Shown: positions 1-8,992 of the stretch, piece by piece
Position numbering within the stretch: position 1 is the stretch's first letter
Layout: each line of letters starts with the position of its first letter
Source: Neocallimastix lanati (nom. inval.)
Taxonomy: Eukaryota; Neocallimastigomycota; Neocallimastigomycetes; Neocallimastigales; Neocallimastigaceae
Reading direction: 5' to 3'
DNA: 40,681 nucleotides
NCBI GenBank assembly: GCA_016946835.1
Contig: JACVTC010000347.1
Coordinates: forward strand, 1 to 40,681
The notes under the pieces: model-generated
Database searches by the model: none
What the model saw: only the letters and a program-made list of their open reading frames with translations
What the model was told of the DNA's origin: nothing
Made by a program: the position numbers and the translations under genes

Positions 1-1
1 C

Positions 2-483
2 ACTGAAGTTGGTACCAAATTAGTCCATTTATTTGATCTCTTTCCAAAGTTTCGTTCAGCTTTCCAGAAGAAATTAAAGTTAAAGCCAAAAACAACATCA
101 AAACCGATTACCAAGGAAAGTGTGATCACTAATGCAGTAAATATAATAAGTGAAAACAAAATCTCAAAGTTTATGGGCAAATAGAAGGACAAAATGGTGA
201 AATCTTTCTGGATTCTTGTACTAGTATTAATATGATTACTCGTGCTGCTTTGAAGAAGTATAATATAAACAAAAAGCCAGTTGGAAACATCACTGAAATG
301 ATATTACAAGCATATATCAATACTACTATGTCTTCCGATATCTATGAACTAGAGATCTCTATAGGACCAGTAACTTTTAAAGATTATTTCAGAATTATTG
401 AAAAGGACGATCTGTTTGAATTATTAATTGATGTAGATTCACTTAAGAAACATAAATTAATACTAAACTTTAATTATGTGTAA
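2..483 (+). pseudogene. Fragment of Ty3/Gypsy Pol, pre-protease and protease region, frameshifted
   Basis: This is the only plus-strand coding trace. The frame starting at base 2 reads a segment resembling the pre-protease part of elements A and F (LFPKFRSAF..KLKL matches their CPKIRSQL..GLKL) until TAG at 182-184. The next frame, open from about 142 and running to TAA at 481-483, continues the similarity with LDSCTSINMIT, then FRIIEKDDLFELLIDVDS, matching the A protease LIDSCSNLSIVT and FRIIEKEDSFYDMLI. The frame switch lies near 175-184. It carries the same D-S-C in place of D-T/S-G as A and F. It is broken by a single frame change, truncated by the window edge and cut off on the right by elements A and B. 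A domesticated protease is possible, but degradation is simpler. Confidence 0.7.
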
Positions 484-494
484 CGAAATCTTCA

Positions 495-785
495 TGTTAA
501 GGTTTTAGAGAATTAAATAAAAATAAAGTAAAGAAACACAAATTTTATTTTTTTATTTATTATTTTTATTTATAAATTTATTTGATGATTTTTAAAAAAT
601 TGGTAGCAAAATTTACAACTATTTATACTTTTTTTCAAGGCATAAAAGTTGTTCTTGCCACTAAATTACATTTTATTTATTTTTTTTTTTTTAAAAAAAA
701 CTACTAAATTTAAATTGAATTTTATAATCAGTTATATAAAATTTAATTATAACAATATAAATAAAATACATTTATAATATTAATA

Positions 786-827
<42 letters not shown>

Positions 828-1302
828 CTAAAATATTACTAATAAGAATTTATTTAATTAACTATAATTTTTATTACAATCTGTTAAAATATTCAAATAA
901 AAATAAAAATACTATTCTAATATAAAGGTTTTTAATAAAATAAAATATTTTTCAATATAAAATAAAACATTTCGATATAAAATTTTATAATAAAGTTAAA
1001 ATATAATATATAAATTTTTAATCATCAATATATAAAAATATTATTAATACAAAATTTCATTATTAATAAAAAAAAATATGACTTATTATTAATATTGATA
1101 ATATAAGTTTTAAATATATAAAAATATTACTATTAATATAAGATTTAATATAAAAATATAAAGTTTAATATAATTTTTGATTTAATTTTTGATCTTTGGA
1201 TTTAAAAATTTATTAAAGTACAAAAATAATAATGTACACATAATGTATTAGAAATAAATGGTAGATTTAATTAAGAATGCATTATTTAGTACATTCTTAT
1301 CA
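495..1302 (-). repeat. 3' LTR of element A
   Basis: 808 bp, begins TGTTAAGG and ends TTCTTATCA on the plus strand. It matches 7583-8389 nearly end to end; differences include single bases and the length of the T run at 790-820. A sense-strand TATA box (TATAAATAG) lies at 619-627. Immediately right of it is the sense tract GGGGCATCT, probably the end of the polypurine region that sets the 3' LTR edge. Confidence 0.93.
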
Positions 1303-1320
1303 AGATGCCCCGACGAAGAC

Positions 1321-4300
1321 TCAAGCTTCTCTGTAAGCGGAGTTAAACTTTACTAAATTTTTAAAGTGAACATTCCTATCGAGTTGCTTTCCAGTCTTCT
1401 GATCGATTAGGGTTGCCGTGTTGAATTGAATTTTTAAAATTTTAAATGGTCCATTGTAATATGGTTCTAGCTTAGTGCGGCTAAAGTTTCTAACAAGAAC
1501 AAGATCACCAGCCTTTAATTCTTTTCCCTTTTTCATACTTATTTGTTCTTCTCGTCTTGTTGCCCAATACTTGTTAGCATTCTTCACATTTTCGCATGCT
1601 TCTCTAGTCCATTGATAATGACGAACAAATTTTTCCATTAAAATTTCATCATATGATTTACCTGCATTTTCAATTGTTCTTATGGCTATATCATAAGGCT
1701 GTTGGTCTTCTCTTCCATATACTAATTCAAAACTAGAATGTCCAGTAGCTGTGTTTTTGGTAGTTCGAAGTTCCCATAAAACAGAAGGTAAAACTTCATC
1801 CCAATCTTGATTTTTCCTTCCTAATAAACGAAGTAATTTTCCAATTTCTTTATTTCGATTTTCAGTAAGGCCATTTGATTCAGGGTGGTAAGTAGCTACA
1901 TATTTAACATATACATCATAAAGATCAAGAAAGATTTTAGTCATATCAGAAGTGAATTGGACTCCATTATCAGTAGTAATAACTTGAGGTACACCATGTC
2001 TTGCAAAAACGTTTATTAAAAATTTAATTATATCAGAGGAAGTTATGTTTTCAGTGGGTTCGGCTTCAACCCATTTGGTAAAGTAATCAACAGTTACTAT
2101 AATATATTGATTATTATTTCTTGTTTTTGGTAACGGTCCTATAATATCTAATCCTAAATGCACAAAGGGACCCTCTACTTTAGTTGGATGGTTTTCGGTT
2201 GGTTCTGGATATGGTTGAGGACGATTTAACTGGCATTTTTCACAATTACTAACAATTCTTTTGATATCTTTAATCATATGATTCCAATAAAAGTTTTTCT
2301 TAAGTCTTTGATATGTTTTGTAATATCCTTCGTGGCCAATATTATGAGCTTCTAAAATTAATTTAAATTTTTCATTTTCATCCGTTATTAATTTTCTATA
2401 ATTTCCATTGTCGATAAAGTAATCTTCACCATCAATAACAGTAAACTTTTCATTAATAAATTCCTTTATAACTTTAGATAATAATTCTTCATTATTTCCA
2501 TTAGTAATTTTTGTTAATAATATCTTTCTCTCTTCCTTACTTTTCATTCTTGAAAGAGCATCAACTAACACATTCTTTTTGCCTGATTCATATTTTATAT
2601 TAATTCCAAGCATACTATCGGTTAGACACCATCTTGTTTGCCTTGCATTCAAAGGTTCTTTATTCTTAAATAAACCAACTAATGGTTTATGATCTGTGTA
2701 AATAGTTGTAGGTAATGGATTTCCTTCAATATAAGATTTAAATTTAGTCATACAGTAAAACAAAGCGGTTCCTTCCAAATCTGTGATACCATAATTCTTT
2801 TCAGCTTTCTTCAAACTTCTACTTATAAAATGTATTGGATGCTCCTTACCGGTTTCTTCTTCTTTTTGTAAAAGAACTCCACCAATTCCATTATACGAAG
2901 CATCAGTTCTAATGATAAAAGGTTTGTCAAATGACGGAAATTTTAGAATAGGTGCATTGATTAATTTTTCTTTTAGGAGTTCAAAGCTTTCTTGTTGTTC
3001 TTTATTCCATTCATATTTAGTATTCTTTTTCAATAATTTACATAAAGGTGAGGTAATTTGAGCATATTTAGGAATAAAGTCACGATAATATCCTACTGCT
3101 CCTAGAAATGATCTTAATTCATGCAGTGATGAAGGGGCTTCCCACTTCTTAATAGCTGTTATTTTGCTTTCCATGGGGCTTAATCCTTTAGTAGTAAGTT
3201 TGTGACCTAATACATCAACTTCAGTTTGAAGAAAATGGCACTTTTCAATATTAATTTTTAACTTGTTTTCTTTAAATACTTCTAATACTTGTTTAATATG
3301 AATTAAATGTTCTTCGATACTTTTTGAATAGATCAAAACATCATCAATAAATACGTAAACAAATTCACCAATAAAAGGGAATAAAATTTTATTCATTTCT
3401 CTTTGGAAGGTTGAGGGAGCTCCAGTAAGTCCAAAAGGCATAACCTTAAATTGATAATTTCCAAACTTAGTAGTGAAAGTGGTTACTTCAACGCTTTCTT
3501 CATCCATTAAGATTTGGTGAAAACCAGAAAATAAATCAAGAGTTGTAAATATTTTAGCTCCTCCGAGACTATCAAAAATTTCATCTATATATGGAACTGA
3601 ATAAGAATCTTTTTCTGTCATATCATTGACTTTTCGGTAGTCAATGCACAAGCGCCACTTTCCATTGTGTTTTAGAATAAGTACTACTGGAGATGACCAT
3701 TCTGAACAGGATGGTTCTATCAATCCTTTCTTAATAAGTTTTGTAAGTTCTTCTTTTAAGATATCTGATTTTAATTTAGTTAACCTATAACTTCTTAATT
3801 TTACTGGCTTTGAATTTGCTTTTAAACGGATCTTATGTGGTGAAAGTTTAGAAGGAGTTAGTTCTTCTGTTGAAGTGGCAACTATGTCAATCATTTCTTT
3901 GAGAATTTTAATAATTTGTTCTTTATAATCTTTATTTAAGGTACTTAAAAATTCATCACTCTCAATAAATTCCATTGGAGTTAATTCCTTTATAATTTCC
4001 TTTTCATTATTCGTTTCTTTAACTTTTCTAATAGTGCAAATTATACTTTCTTCATCATAATATTGATTATTTATTTTAGCTATTTCTTCGTATTCACTTT
4101 CTGACAAAAGTTTACATAAACTGTTTAAGGTCGGATGAATAAATAAACAATGATCGATTTGAGTTTTAAAGTTTATTAACATATCATAAAAAGAGTCTTC
4201 TTTCTCAATAATTCTAAAGTCCGCATTAAATTCATAATTATTAATTTTTACTGGTAATCGAACAATAATTCCTTCCGAGTATTCTTCATCTTGTGTTGCT

Positions 4301-5325
4301 AGTTGGATTCTTCCACGACTTTTTCCAACTGTTTCATATTCACCAGGTAATTTATCAAAATACTGCTTAGTAACGATGCTTAGGTTACTACAAGAATCAA
4401 TTAAAAGTTTTCCTAGTACTCCGTCAACACTTGCATCAATCATTGCTAAGTCTTCTTCGGCTACTTTATTACTTTTACTTATGTAGCTATGATCATAGTT
4501 ATTCATTAATAAAGTTCGTGCTATTACATTGTCTACAGTTCCAATTATTTTAGATTTTTCTAACTTTAAACCTTGAGTTAATTGTGAACGAATTTTCGGA
4601 CATGCATTCAAGAGTTGACCTATCGTAATACTGGATTTAAGATTATTTAAATCATCCATAATATTGTAAGGTTCTTTATTATTCATCATTTTGATATTCC
4701 TTTTTACTAACTGAGTATTTCCATTATTAGTTTCTTTAGTTTTTGTTGAAATTAATTTTTCCAAAGTATTAGTTTTATTTTGTTGATTATCTTTATTCAT
4801 TTCTATATCTTCTATTTCATTATCGATTACAAGTATATCTTCAGATTCAACTTTTTTCTTTCCTTTTGATGAATAATTGTTGTTTTCTTCTTTACTTTCT
4901 CTTACTCTTGTTATATTTCTTAATTCCTTTTCTTTTTGTTTTTCTTTGTTAATATTTGGTTGAGTTAAAATTGAAGGAAGTATTTGATTTTTATAAACTT
5001 TATTTGGTTTATTATGTAGCTCATTTTCTTTCTTCTTTCTTAAAGCAGGAGTTACGAAAGGACGTGGATTATCTTTTAAACTTTTATGTACTTTCTTGGA
5101 ATTATTTTCTTCTTTTTCGCTGTTATTATCATTCATTTTTCTTTTTATAGCATTTATAATGATATCATCCTCACTTTCAGTTGTGTCACTAAAATCAGAT
5201 TCTTCAGATTCTTTATTAAAGGAATTATTATCAATTAGGGTATTCTTAGTAAAAGTATTATTTTGTAAATTATTTAATGAAGCTATTGTTTTGTCATTGG
5301 GAGTGCTTCTGCTCCCATTTAGAAG
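1321..5325 (-). CDS. pol: Element A Pol: protease, reverse transcriptase, RNase H, integrase
   Basis: The 1334-codon frame is read from the -1 frameshift at 5325. The first ATG, at 5136, is internal, and the frame is open back to 5355, overlapping the end of gag. Order: a charged Asn/Lys-rich linker; protease with IDSCSNLSIV (near 4400), D-S-C replacing D-T/S-G; RT with FIDD (near 3345); RNase H with RTDAS and TDHKPL; integrase HHCC zinc motif (HNIGHEG...CEKC, near 2340-2240), DDE residues in GLDIIGPL, TDNGVQF and ESNGLTENRN; C-terminal GPF core module (LEPYYNGPF). It ends 18 bp before the 3' LTR. There is no internal stop. Pol makes cDNA and integrates it. Closest relative in the window is F Pol, then B Pol. 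Confidence 0.93.
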   Translation of the reverse strand, partial: LLNGSRSTPNDKTIASLNNLQNNTFTKNTLIDNNSFNKESEESDFSDTTESEDDIIINAIKRKMNDNNSEKEENNSKKVHKSLKDNPRPFVTPALRKKKENELHNKPNKVYKNQILPSILTQPNINKEKQKEKELRNITRVRESKEENNNYSSKGKKKVESEDILVIDNEIEDIEMNKDNQQNKTNTLEKLISTKTKETNNGNTQLVKRNIKMMNNKEPYNIMDDLNNLKSSITIGQLLNACPKIRSQLTQGLKLEKSKIIGTVDNVIARTLLMNNYDHSYISKSNKVAEEDLAMIDASVDGVLGKLLIDSCSNLSIVTKQYFDKLPGEYETVGKSRGRIQLATQDEEYSEGIIVRLPVKINNYEFNADFRIIEKEDSFYDMLINFKTQIDHCLFIHPTLNSLCKLLSESEYEEIAKINNQYYDEESIICTIRKVKETNNEKEIIKELTPMEFIESDEFLSTLNKDYKEQIIKILKEMIDIVATSTEELTPSKLSPHKIRLKANSKPVKLRSYRLTKLKSDILKEELTKLIKKGLIEPSCSEWSSPVVLILKHNGKWRLCIDYRKVNDMTEKDSYSVPYIDEIFDSLGGAKIFTTLDLFSGFHQILMDEESVEVTTFTTKFGNYQFKVMPFGLTGAPSTFQREMNKILFPFIGEFVYVFIDDVLIYSKSIEEHLIHIKQVLEVFKENKLKINIEKCHFLQTEVDVLGHKLTTKGLSPMESKITAIKKWEAPSSLHELRSFLGAVGYYRDFIPKYAQITSPLCKLLKKNTKYEWNKEQQESFELLKEKLINAPILKFPSFDKPFIIRTDASYNGIGGVLLQKEEETGKEHPIHFISRSLKKAEKNYGITDLEGTALFYCMTKFKSYIEGNPLPTTIYTDHKPLVGLFKNKEPLNARQTRWCLTDSMLGINIKYESGKKNVLVDALSRMKSKEERKILLTKITNGNNEELLSKVIKEFINEKFTVIDGEDYFIDNGNYRKLITDENEKFKLILEAHNIGHEGYYKTYQRLKKNFYWNHMIKDIKRIVSNCEKCQLNRPQPYPEPTENHPTKVEGPFVHLGLDIIGPLPKTRNNNQYIIVTVDYFTKWVEAEPTENITSSDIIKFLINVFARHGVPQVITTDNGVQFTSDMTKIFLDLYDVYVKYVATYHPESNGLTENRNKEIGKLLRLLGRKNQDWDEVLPSVLWELRTTKNTATGHSSFELVYGREDQQPYDIAIRTIENAGKSYDEILMEKFVRHYQWTREACENVKNANKYWATRREEQISMKKGKELKAGDLVLVRNFSRTKLEPYYNGPFKILKIQFNTATLIDQKTGKQLDRNVHFKNLVKFNSAYREA

Positions 5326-5331
5326 TTTAAA
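5298..5331 (-). promoter_or_regulatory. Programmed -1 frameshift signal, gag to pol, element A
   Basis: In gag frame the sense reads U UUA AAC (5331-5325), a classical X XXY YYZ slippery heptamer. A 7-nt spacer containing the gag UAA (5321-5319) follows, then a perfect 6-bp hairpin, UGGGAG / CUCCCA, with an 8-nt loop (5317-5298). Pol is in exactly the -1 frame and is open through this point. The same arrangement is seen in F and B. Confidence 0.85.
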
Positions 5332-6230
5332 GACTTTTTGGAATATATTTCTTTTTTATTTTTTTCCATAATCTTATTTAATTGAGGGCAATAGTATGAG
5401 CAATGACCTTCTTCCTTACAGAAGAAGCAAGTTTTAACAGATAAATTTCTCATTTTCTGGGTTGATTCTTCTATAATATCTTGAGGTTTCAGTTTATTAT
5501 TTGTTTGACTTGTTTGGAAAGTTTCGTTTCTTCTTTTATGATAAAGTCTTGAAGTAGTACTGTTTTGATTATTTTGATTATGCTGGGAATTATTAACATT
5601 ATAGGTATTAATATTATTGTTCCTTACAGAAAGTCTATCTACTTTCTCGGCAATTTTGAAAGCTTTCGCCATACTTATATCATCTTTAAGGGATAATTTC
5701 TTCCAGGCTTCATAATTATTTTGAATAGAATCAATATAATCTAGTACACCAATGCGCTTTCTTCTCTTTTTATCAAGTTTAGTGTACAAAGTTCTATATC
5801 TTACATTAAAGTCTTTAATCTTTTCGTTTCTTTTAATTCGCATTGCACGAAGTTCTTTAAGAAGTAAATTTTGGTCTTCTGTAATACCGTAAAAATTTTC
5901 AAGACTTGAAATAATTTTTCCAAGAGAAGGAAATTTAATATCATCATCAACATTTTCTTCTTCATCATCTTCTTCTTCTTCATCTGATGAATCATCACTT
6001 TCATCATCACTATCTTCTCCCAAATTTTCAATAACGCGTTGTACTTCACCAGAGCTGGTAAGTAAACAAGCATTAAATATTGTTTCTGGATCTGTAATAC
6101 CTTGTATCTTGATCCAAAGTTTTAATTCAGTAGCCCAGGACTTAATATCTAAATTGTCCTTGCTAAGTTTCACAATATCTCTTAATTCTTTTTTCAATTC
6201 TTTAAAGCTCAAAGTTGTTTCCTTGGACAT
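5319..6230 (-). CDS. gag: Element A Gag with zinc knuckle
   Basis: 303 residues if started at the ATG at 6230-6228 (MSKETTLSFKEL). The frame is open further up to an ATG at 6296, but that extension is hydrophobic and has no counterpart in F, whose Gag aligns from LSFRELKKEL. Capsid-like helical region first, then an acidic Asp/Glu/Ser stretch, then a C-terminal zinc knuckle CFFCKEEGHCSYYC (CX2CX4HX4C) for RNA binding. Gag forms the particle that packages the element RNA. The stop is followed within 2 nt by the frameshift hairpin. Confidence 0.9.
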   Translation of the reverse strand: MSKETTLSFKELKKELRDIVKLSKDNLDIKSWATELKLWIKIQGITDPETIFNACLLTSSGEVQRVIENLGEDSDDESDDSSDEEEEDDEEENVDDDIKFPSLGKIISSLENFYGITEDQNLLLKELRAMRIKRNEKIKDFNVRYRTLYTKLDKKRRKRIGVLDYIDSIQNNYEAWKKLSLKDDISMAKAFKIAEKVDRLSVRNNNINTYNVNNSQHNQNNQNSTTSRLYHKRRNETFQTSQTNNKLKPQDIIEESTQKMRNLSVKTCFFCKEEGHCSYYCPQLNKIMEKNKKEIYSKKSLNF

Positions 6231-6405
6231 TTTGTTTAAATATTTCTTGTTGTATATTAATGAGGTGATTAAATAAGAATAAATTTGGAAATACAACTTT
6301 AAAAATATAATTTAATAGGTAATTTAATATCGAATCAATTTTTAAAACAATATATTTTAGTAACTTTTGAAAATAATAATTTTATTTGCTTTCTTTAGTA
6401 GATAT

Positions 6406-6557
6406 AAGCTCGAAATCCTTATCGACAACTTAGTAGAAATTATAAAGCACGAGGTTCTTTTCGACTACTTTATTAAGAATAATTTTTAAGTTCGAAATCT
6501 TTATCGACAACTTAATAGAATATTTTTCAAGCTCGAAATCTTTATCGACCACTTGAA
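6406..6557. repeat. Four direct repeats of about 33 bp in leader of A
   Basis: Copies start at 6406, 6445, 6488 and 6529, a period of 39-43 bp. Core on the plus strand: AAGCTCGAAATC followed by TTATCGACAACTTA. Copies 1, 3 and 4 are close; copy 2 is diverged. They are absent from the leader of F. Confidence 0.8.
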
Positions 6558-6723
6558 TTTTGTAATTTAGTATATTTGTAGTAATAAATTTAGAAGCAAA
6601 GTTTTATTTATTATTTTCACCTTTCAAAAATTTTTCTTTTTAAACGATAAATATTGTATTGTTATAGCTAATAAAATTATTAATTAATTATAATTATTAA
6701 ACACAAAAAATAATCTTTATTGT

Positions 6724-6887
6724 CGTACAATCTGATAGTACACACTGTCTGACGTGCAGCTTACCTAATGGTGTCATGCCACGCGTGTGCCACGATTACT
6801 ATATTCAATATAAAATATAGCAGTTCAGAGCCCACTAGCCCAATTACTATGTAGGATAAACTTAATCCGATAATCTATGTACGGAAT
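6724..6887 (-). ncRNA. Conserved leader block shared by A and F (candidate packaging RNA)
   Basis: About 164 bp that align almost throughout with 31711-31876 in F, including long identical stretches and the 8-bp palindrome CACGCGTG (6780-6787). It is far richer in G+C than its surroundings. The LTRs of A and F do not align and their proteins are diverged, so conservation here is selective. The role is inferred. Confidence 0.6.
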
Positions 6888-7133
6888 AAAAAAAAATTTT
6901 AAAAGTATTCAATAATATTTTTATTAACTAATAAAAATTAACTAAAAACACAATATTTTCAAAGTAAATTAAGATTCTATTACAGGAATTATATAACAAA
7001 TAAAGTACCAGTAATAAAAAAAAAATAAAAAAAAATTTAAATGGCGAAGTTAGCCAAAGTCTGATACTTTATATAATAAAGTGCCTTATAACTAGCACAA
7101 AGAAAAATAAAAAAAATATAAAAAAAAAACAAT

Positions 7134-7263
7134 CTTACGCCTTCGGTGACGTAAGCTCCTTATTCGCCAGTGCTTGGAAAGTACCCGCACCTTCGTGTGT
7201 TGAAACGTTGAAGGCTGAACTATTATTACCGGGTCGGTAACCAAATACCTTCGTCTACTTTCC
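7134..7263. other. G+C-rich inverted-repeat block unique to leader of A
   Basis: Contains CTTACG/CGTAAG (7134-7139 with 7150-7155), an enclosing pair GGAAAGTA/TACTTTCC (7176-7183 with 7256-7263) and an inner TTACC-GGGTC-GGTAA hairpin (7226-7240). It does not occur in F. Function unknown; possibly a structured RNA or a small captured sequence. Confidence 0.5.
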
Positions 7264-7559
7264 AATTAATTCCCAAAATAACTATTATCCAATAACCTAC
7301 TATGAATAATAGATATTTTGTTGTTTTCTGGAAATACACTGTATATGAGCTCTATCCGCTCCTTGTTATAATTTACAATCTTTTTTTTTAGAATCTTAAT
7401 TTTACTTATTAAAAAAAAATTTTTTTTTTTTTTTTTTTATATATATATCAAACAAGCGCCATAGGTTAATCAAAGGATTAACGACTTACTTGTTTATCAA
7501 TATAAAATAAAAAAAAATTAAAAAAAATCTATGTTATTTACTATTATTTCTATTTAATT

Positions 7560-7576
7560 CCCCGATATCTCCACCA
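7560..7576 (-). other. Primer binding site of element A
   Basis: The sense sequence TGGTGGAGATATCGGGG begins 6 nt from the 5' LTR edge. It would pair with a tRNA 3' end finishing in CTCCACCA. The identical 17-mer is used by F. I cannot assign the tRNA. Confidence 0.75.
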
Positions 7577-7582
7577 TATAAA

Positions 7583-7873
7583 TGTTAAGGTTTTAGAGAA
7601 TTAAATAAAAATAAAGTAAAGAAACACAAATTTTATTTTTTTATTTATTATTTTTATTTATAAATTTATTTGATGATTTTTAAAAATTGGTAGCAAAATT
7701 TACAACTATTTATACTTTTTTTCAAGGCATAAAAGTTGTTCTTGCCACTAAATTACATTTTATTTATTTTTTTTTTTTTTAAAAAAAACTACTAAATTTA
7801 AATTGAATTTTATAATCAGATATATAAAATTTAATTATAACAATATAAATAAAATACATTTATAATATTAATA

Positions 7874-7914
<41 letters not shown>

Positions 7915-8389
7915 CTAAAATATTACTAATAAGAATTTATTTAATTGGCTATAATTTTTATTACAATCTGTTAAAATATTCAAATAAAAATAAAAATACT
8001 ATTCTAATATAAAGGTTTTTAATAAAATAAAATATTTTTCAATATAAAATAAAACATTTCGATATAAAATTTTATAATAAAAGTTAAAATATAATATATA
8101 AATTTTTAATCATCAATATATAAAAATATTATTAATACAAAATTTCATTAAAAAAAAAAAAAATAAGACTTATTATTAATATTGCTAATATAAGTTTTAA
8201 ATATATAAAAATATTACTATTAATATAAGATTTAATATAAAAATATAAAGTTTAATATAATTTTTGATTTAATTTTTGATCTTTGGATTTAAAAATTTAT
8301 TAAAGTACAAAAATAATAATGTACACATAATGTATTAGAAATAAATGGTAGATTTAATTAAGAATGCATTATTTAGTACATTCTTATCA
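7583..8389 (-). repeat. 5' LTR of element A
   Basis: 807 bp, begins TGTTAAGG and ends TTCTTATCA. It is paired with 495-1302 and followed by the TTCA that is shared with element B. Confidence 0.93.
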
Positions 8390-8393
8390 TTCA

Positions 8394-8992
8394 TGACAAA
8401 TGTTGATTATTATCTTAATTTAGAATTTACTTCTAAAAGTGATAATAATTTGTCAATTAAAAAGGTAGTTATTAACACAAAAATGTTAATTAAAACACTT
8501 TTATTATTTTGAATATTTATATTCTTAATAAAAAGTATTTAAAATAAATGAGAATAAAAGAAAATAATTTATTAAAACTTAAATTTTGAATTTTTAATTC
8601 TTGAATTCTGATTTTTTATTTTTAAAGAAATATTTACATGTTTTTATATTTTTCTTTTAAGTTTAAATTATTTAAAATAAAACTATATAATTATTTTAAG
8701 TAAACACTTTTAAGATAAAATAAACAATTTTGTTATTATTAATAAGTTTCTTTTTAATTAATATTAATATCAATTTAAACTGAGATTTAATTTAAAATCG
8801 TTAAAGTAAAATAAAAGAATAATTTAATATAAAATACATTGTTCTTTAAATTAAAATAATATTTATTTAATAATTTTAAATCTTTTAATTTATTTTTATT
8901 AAAATATTATTTTATAATTATCAATAACTAATTAAGAGGGTTATTATTCCATTTTATTGATTTTTCTTAATTTATAATTTGGTTATTTATCA
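8394..8992 (-). repeat. 3' LTR of element B
   Basis: 599 bp, TGACAAAT to TTTATCA. The last codons and stop of pol lie inside it (8983-8992). The polypurine tract GATGGTGGAGGAAT (sense) sits at 8993-9006, inside the pol C-terminus. Confidence 0.92.

Larger units (their letters stand above)
6231..7559 (-). other. Long 5' leader of element A with repeats and conserved RNA-like blocks
   Basis: Non-coding, about 1.3 kb between PBS and gag. From the gag side: four direct repeats (6406-6557), a block conserved with F (6724-6887), a G+C-rich inverted-repeat block unique to A (7134-7263), and a cruciform-like repeat (7449-7494) in which GTTAATC-AAAG-GATTAAC (7465-7482) is enclosed by AAACAAG/CTTGTTT. 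No ORF of note. The leader is much longer than that of F (about 0.5 kb). Confidence 0.75.
495..8389 (-). mobile_element. LTR retrotransposon A (Ty3/Gypsy), two LTRs, intact gag and pol
   Basis: The LTRs are 495-1302 and 7583-8389 (TG...CA), with 4-bp TTCA at 491-494 and 8390-8393. Sense is the minus strand: 5' LTR (right), PBS 7560-7576, long leader, gag, -1 frameshift site, pol, a G-rich tract next to the 3' LTR (sense GGGGCATCT), 3' LTR (left). The two LTRs differ at several substitutions and homopolymer lengths, so A is older than F. Both ORFs are nevertheless uninterrupted. The protein order PR-RT-RNaseH-IN places it in Ty3/Gypsy. No chromodomain is present. Confidence 0.93.

Noticed and set aside
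4956-5371. Two overlapping hydrophobic plus-strand ORFs
   Set aside because: Antisense to intact pol and gag of A; composition explained by the A-rich opposite strand.
6764-6770. Splice donor (AGGTAAG on the minus strand) in the leaders of A and F
   Set aside because: The match is good, but I found no convincing branch point and acceptor before gag; left as a possibility for B only.
6720-6890. tRNA or snRNA gene in the G+C-rich leader block of A
   Set aside because: No cloverleaf or B-box pattern could be drawn, and the block recurs at the same leader position in F.
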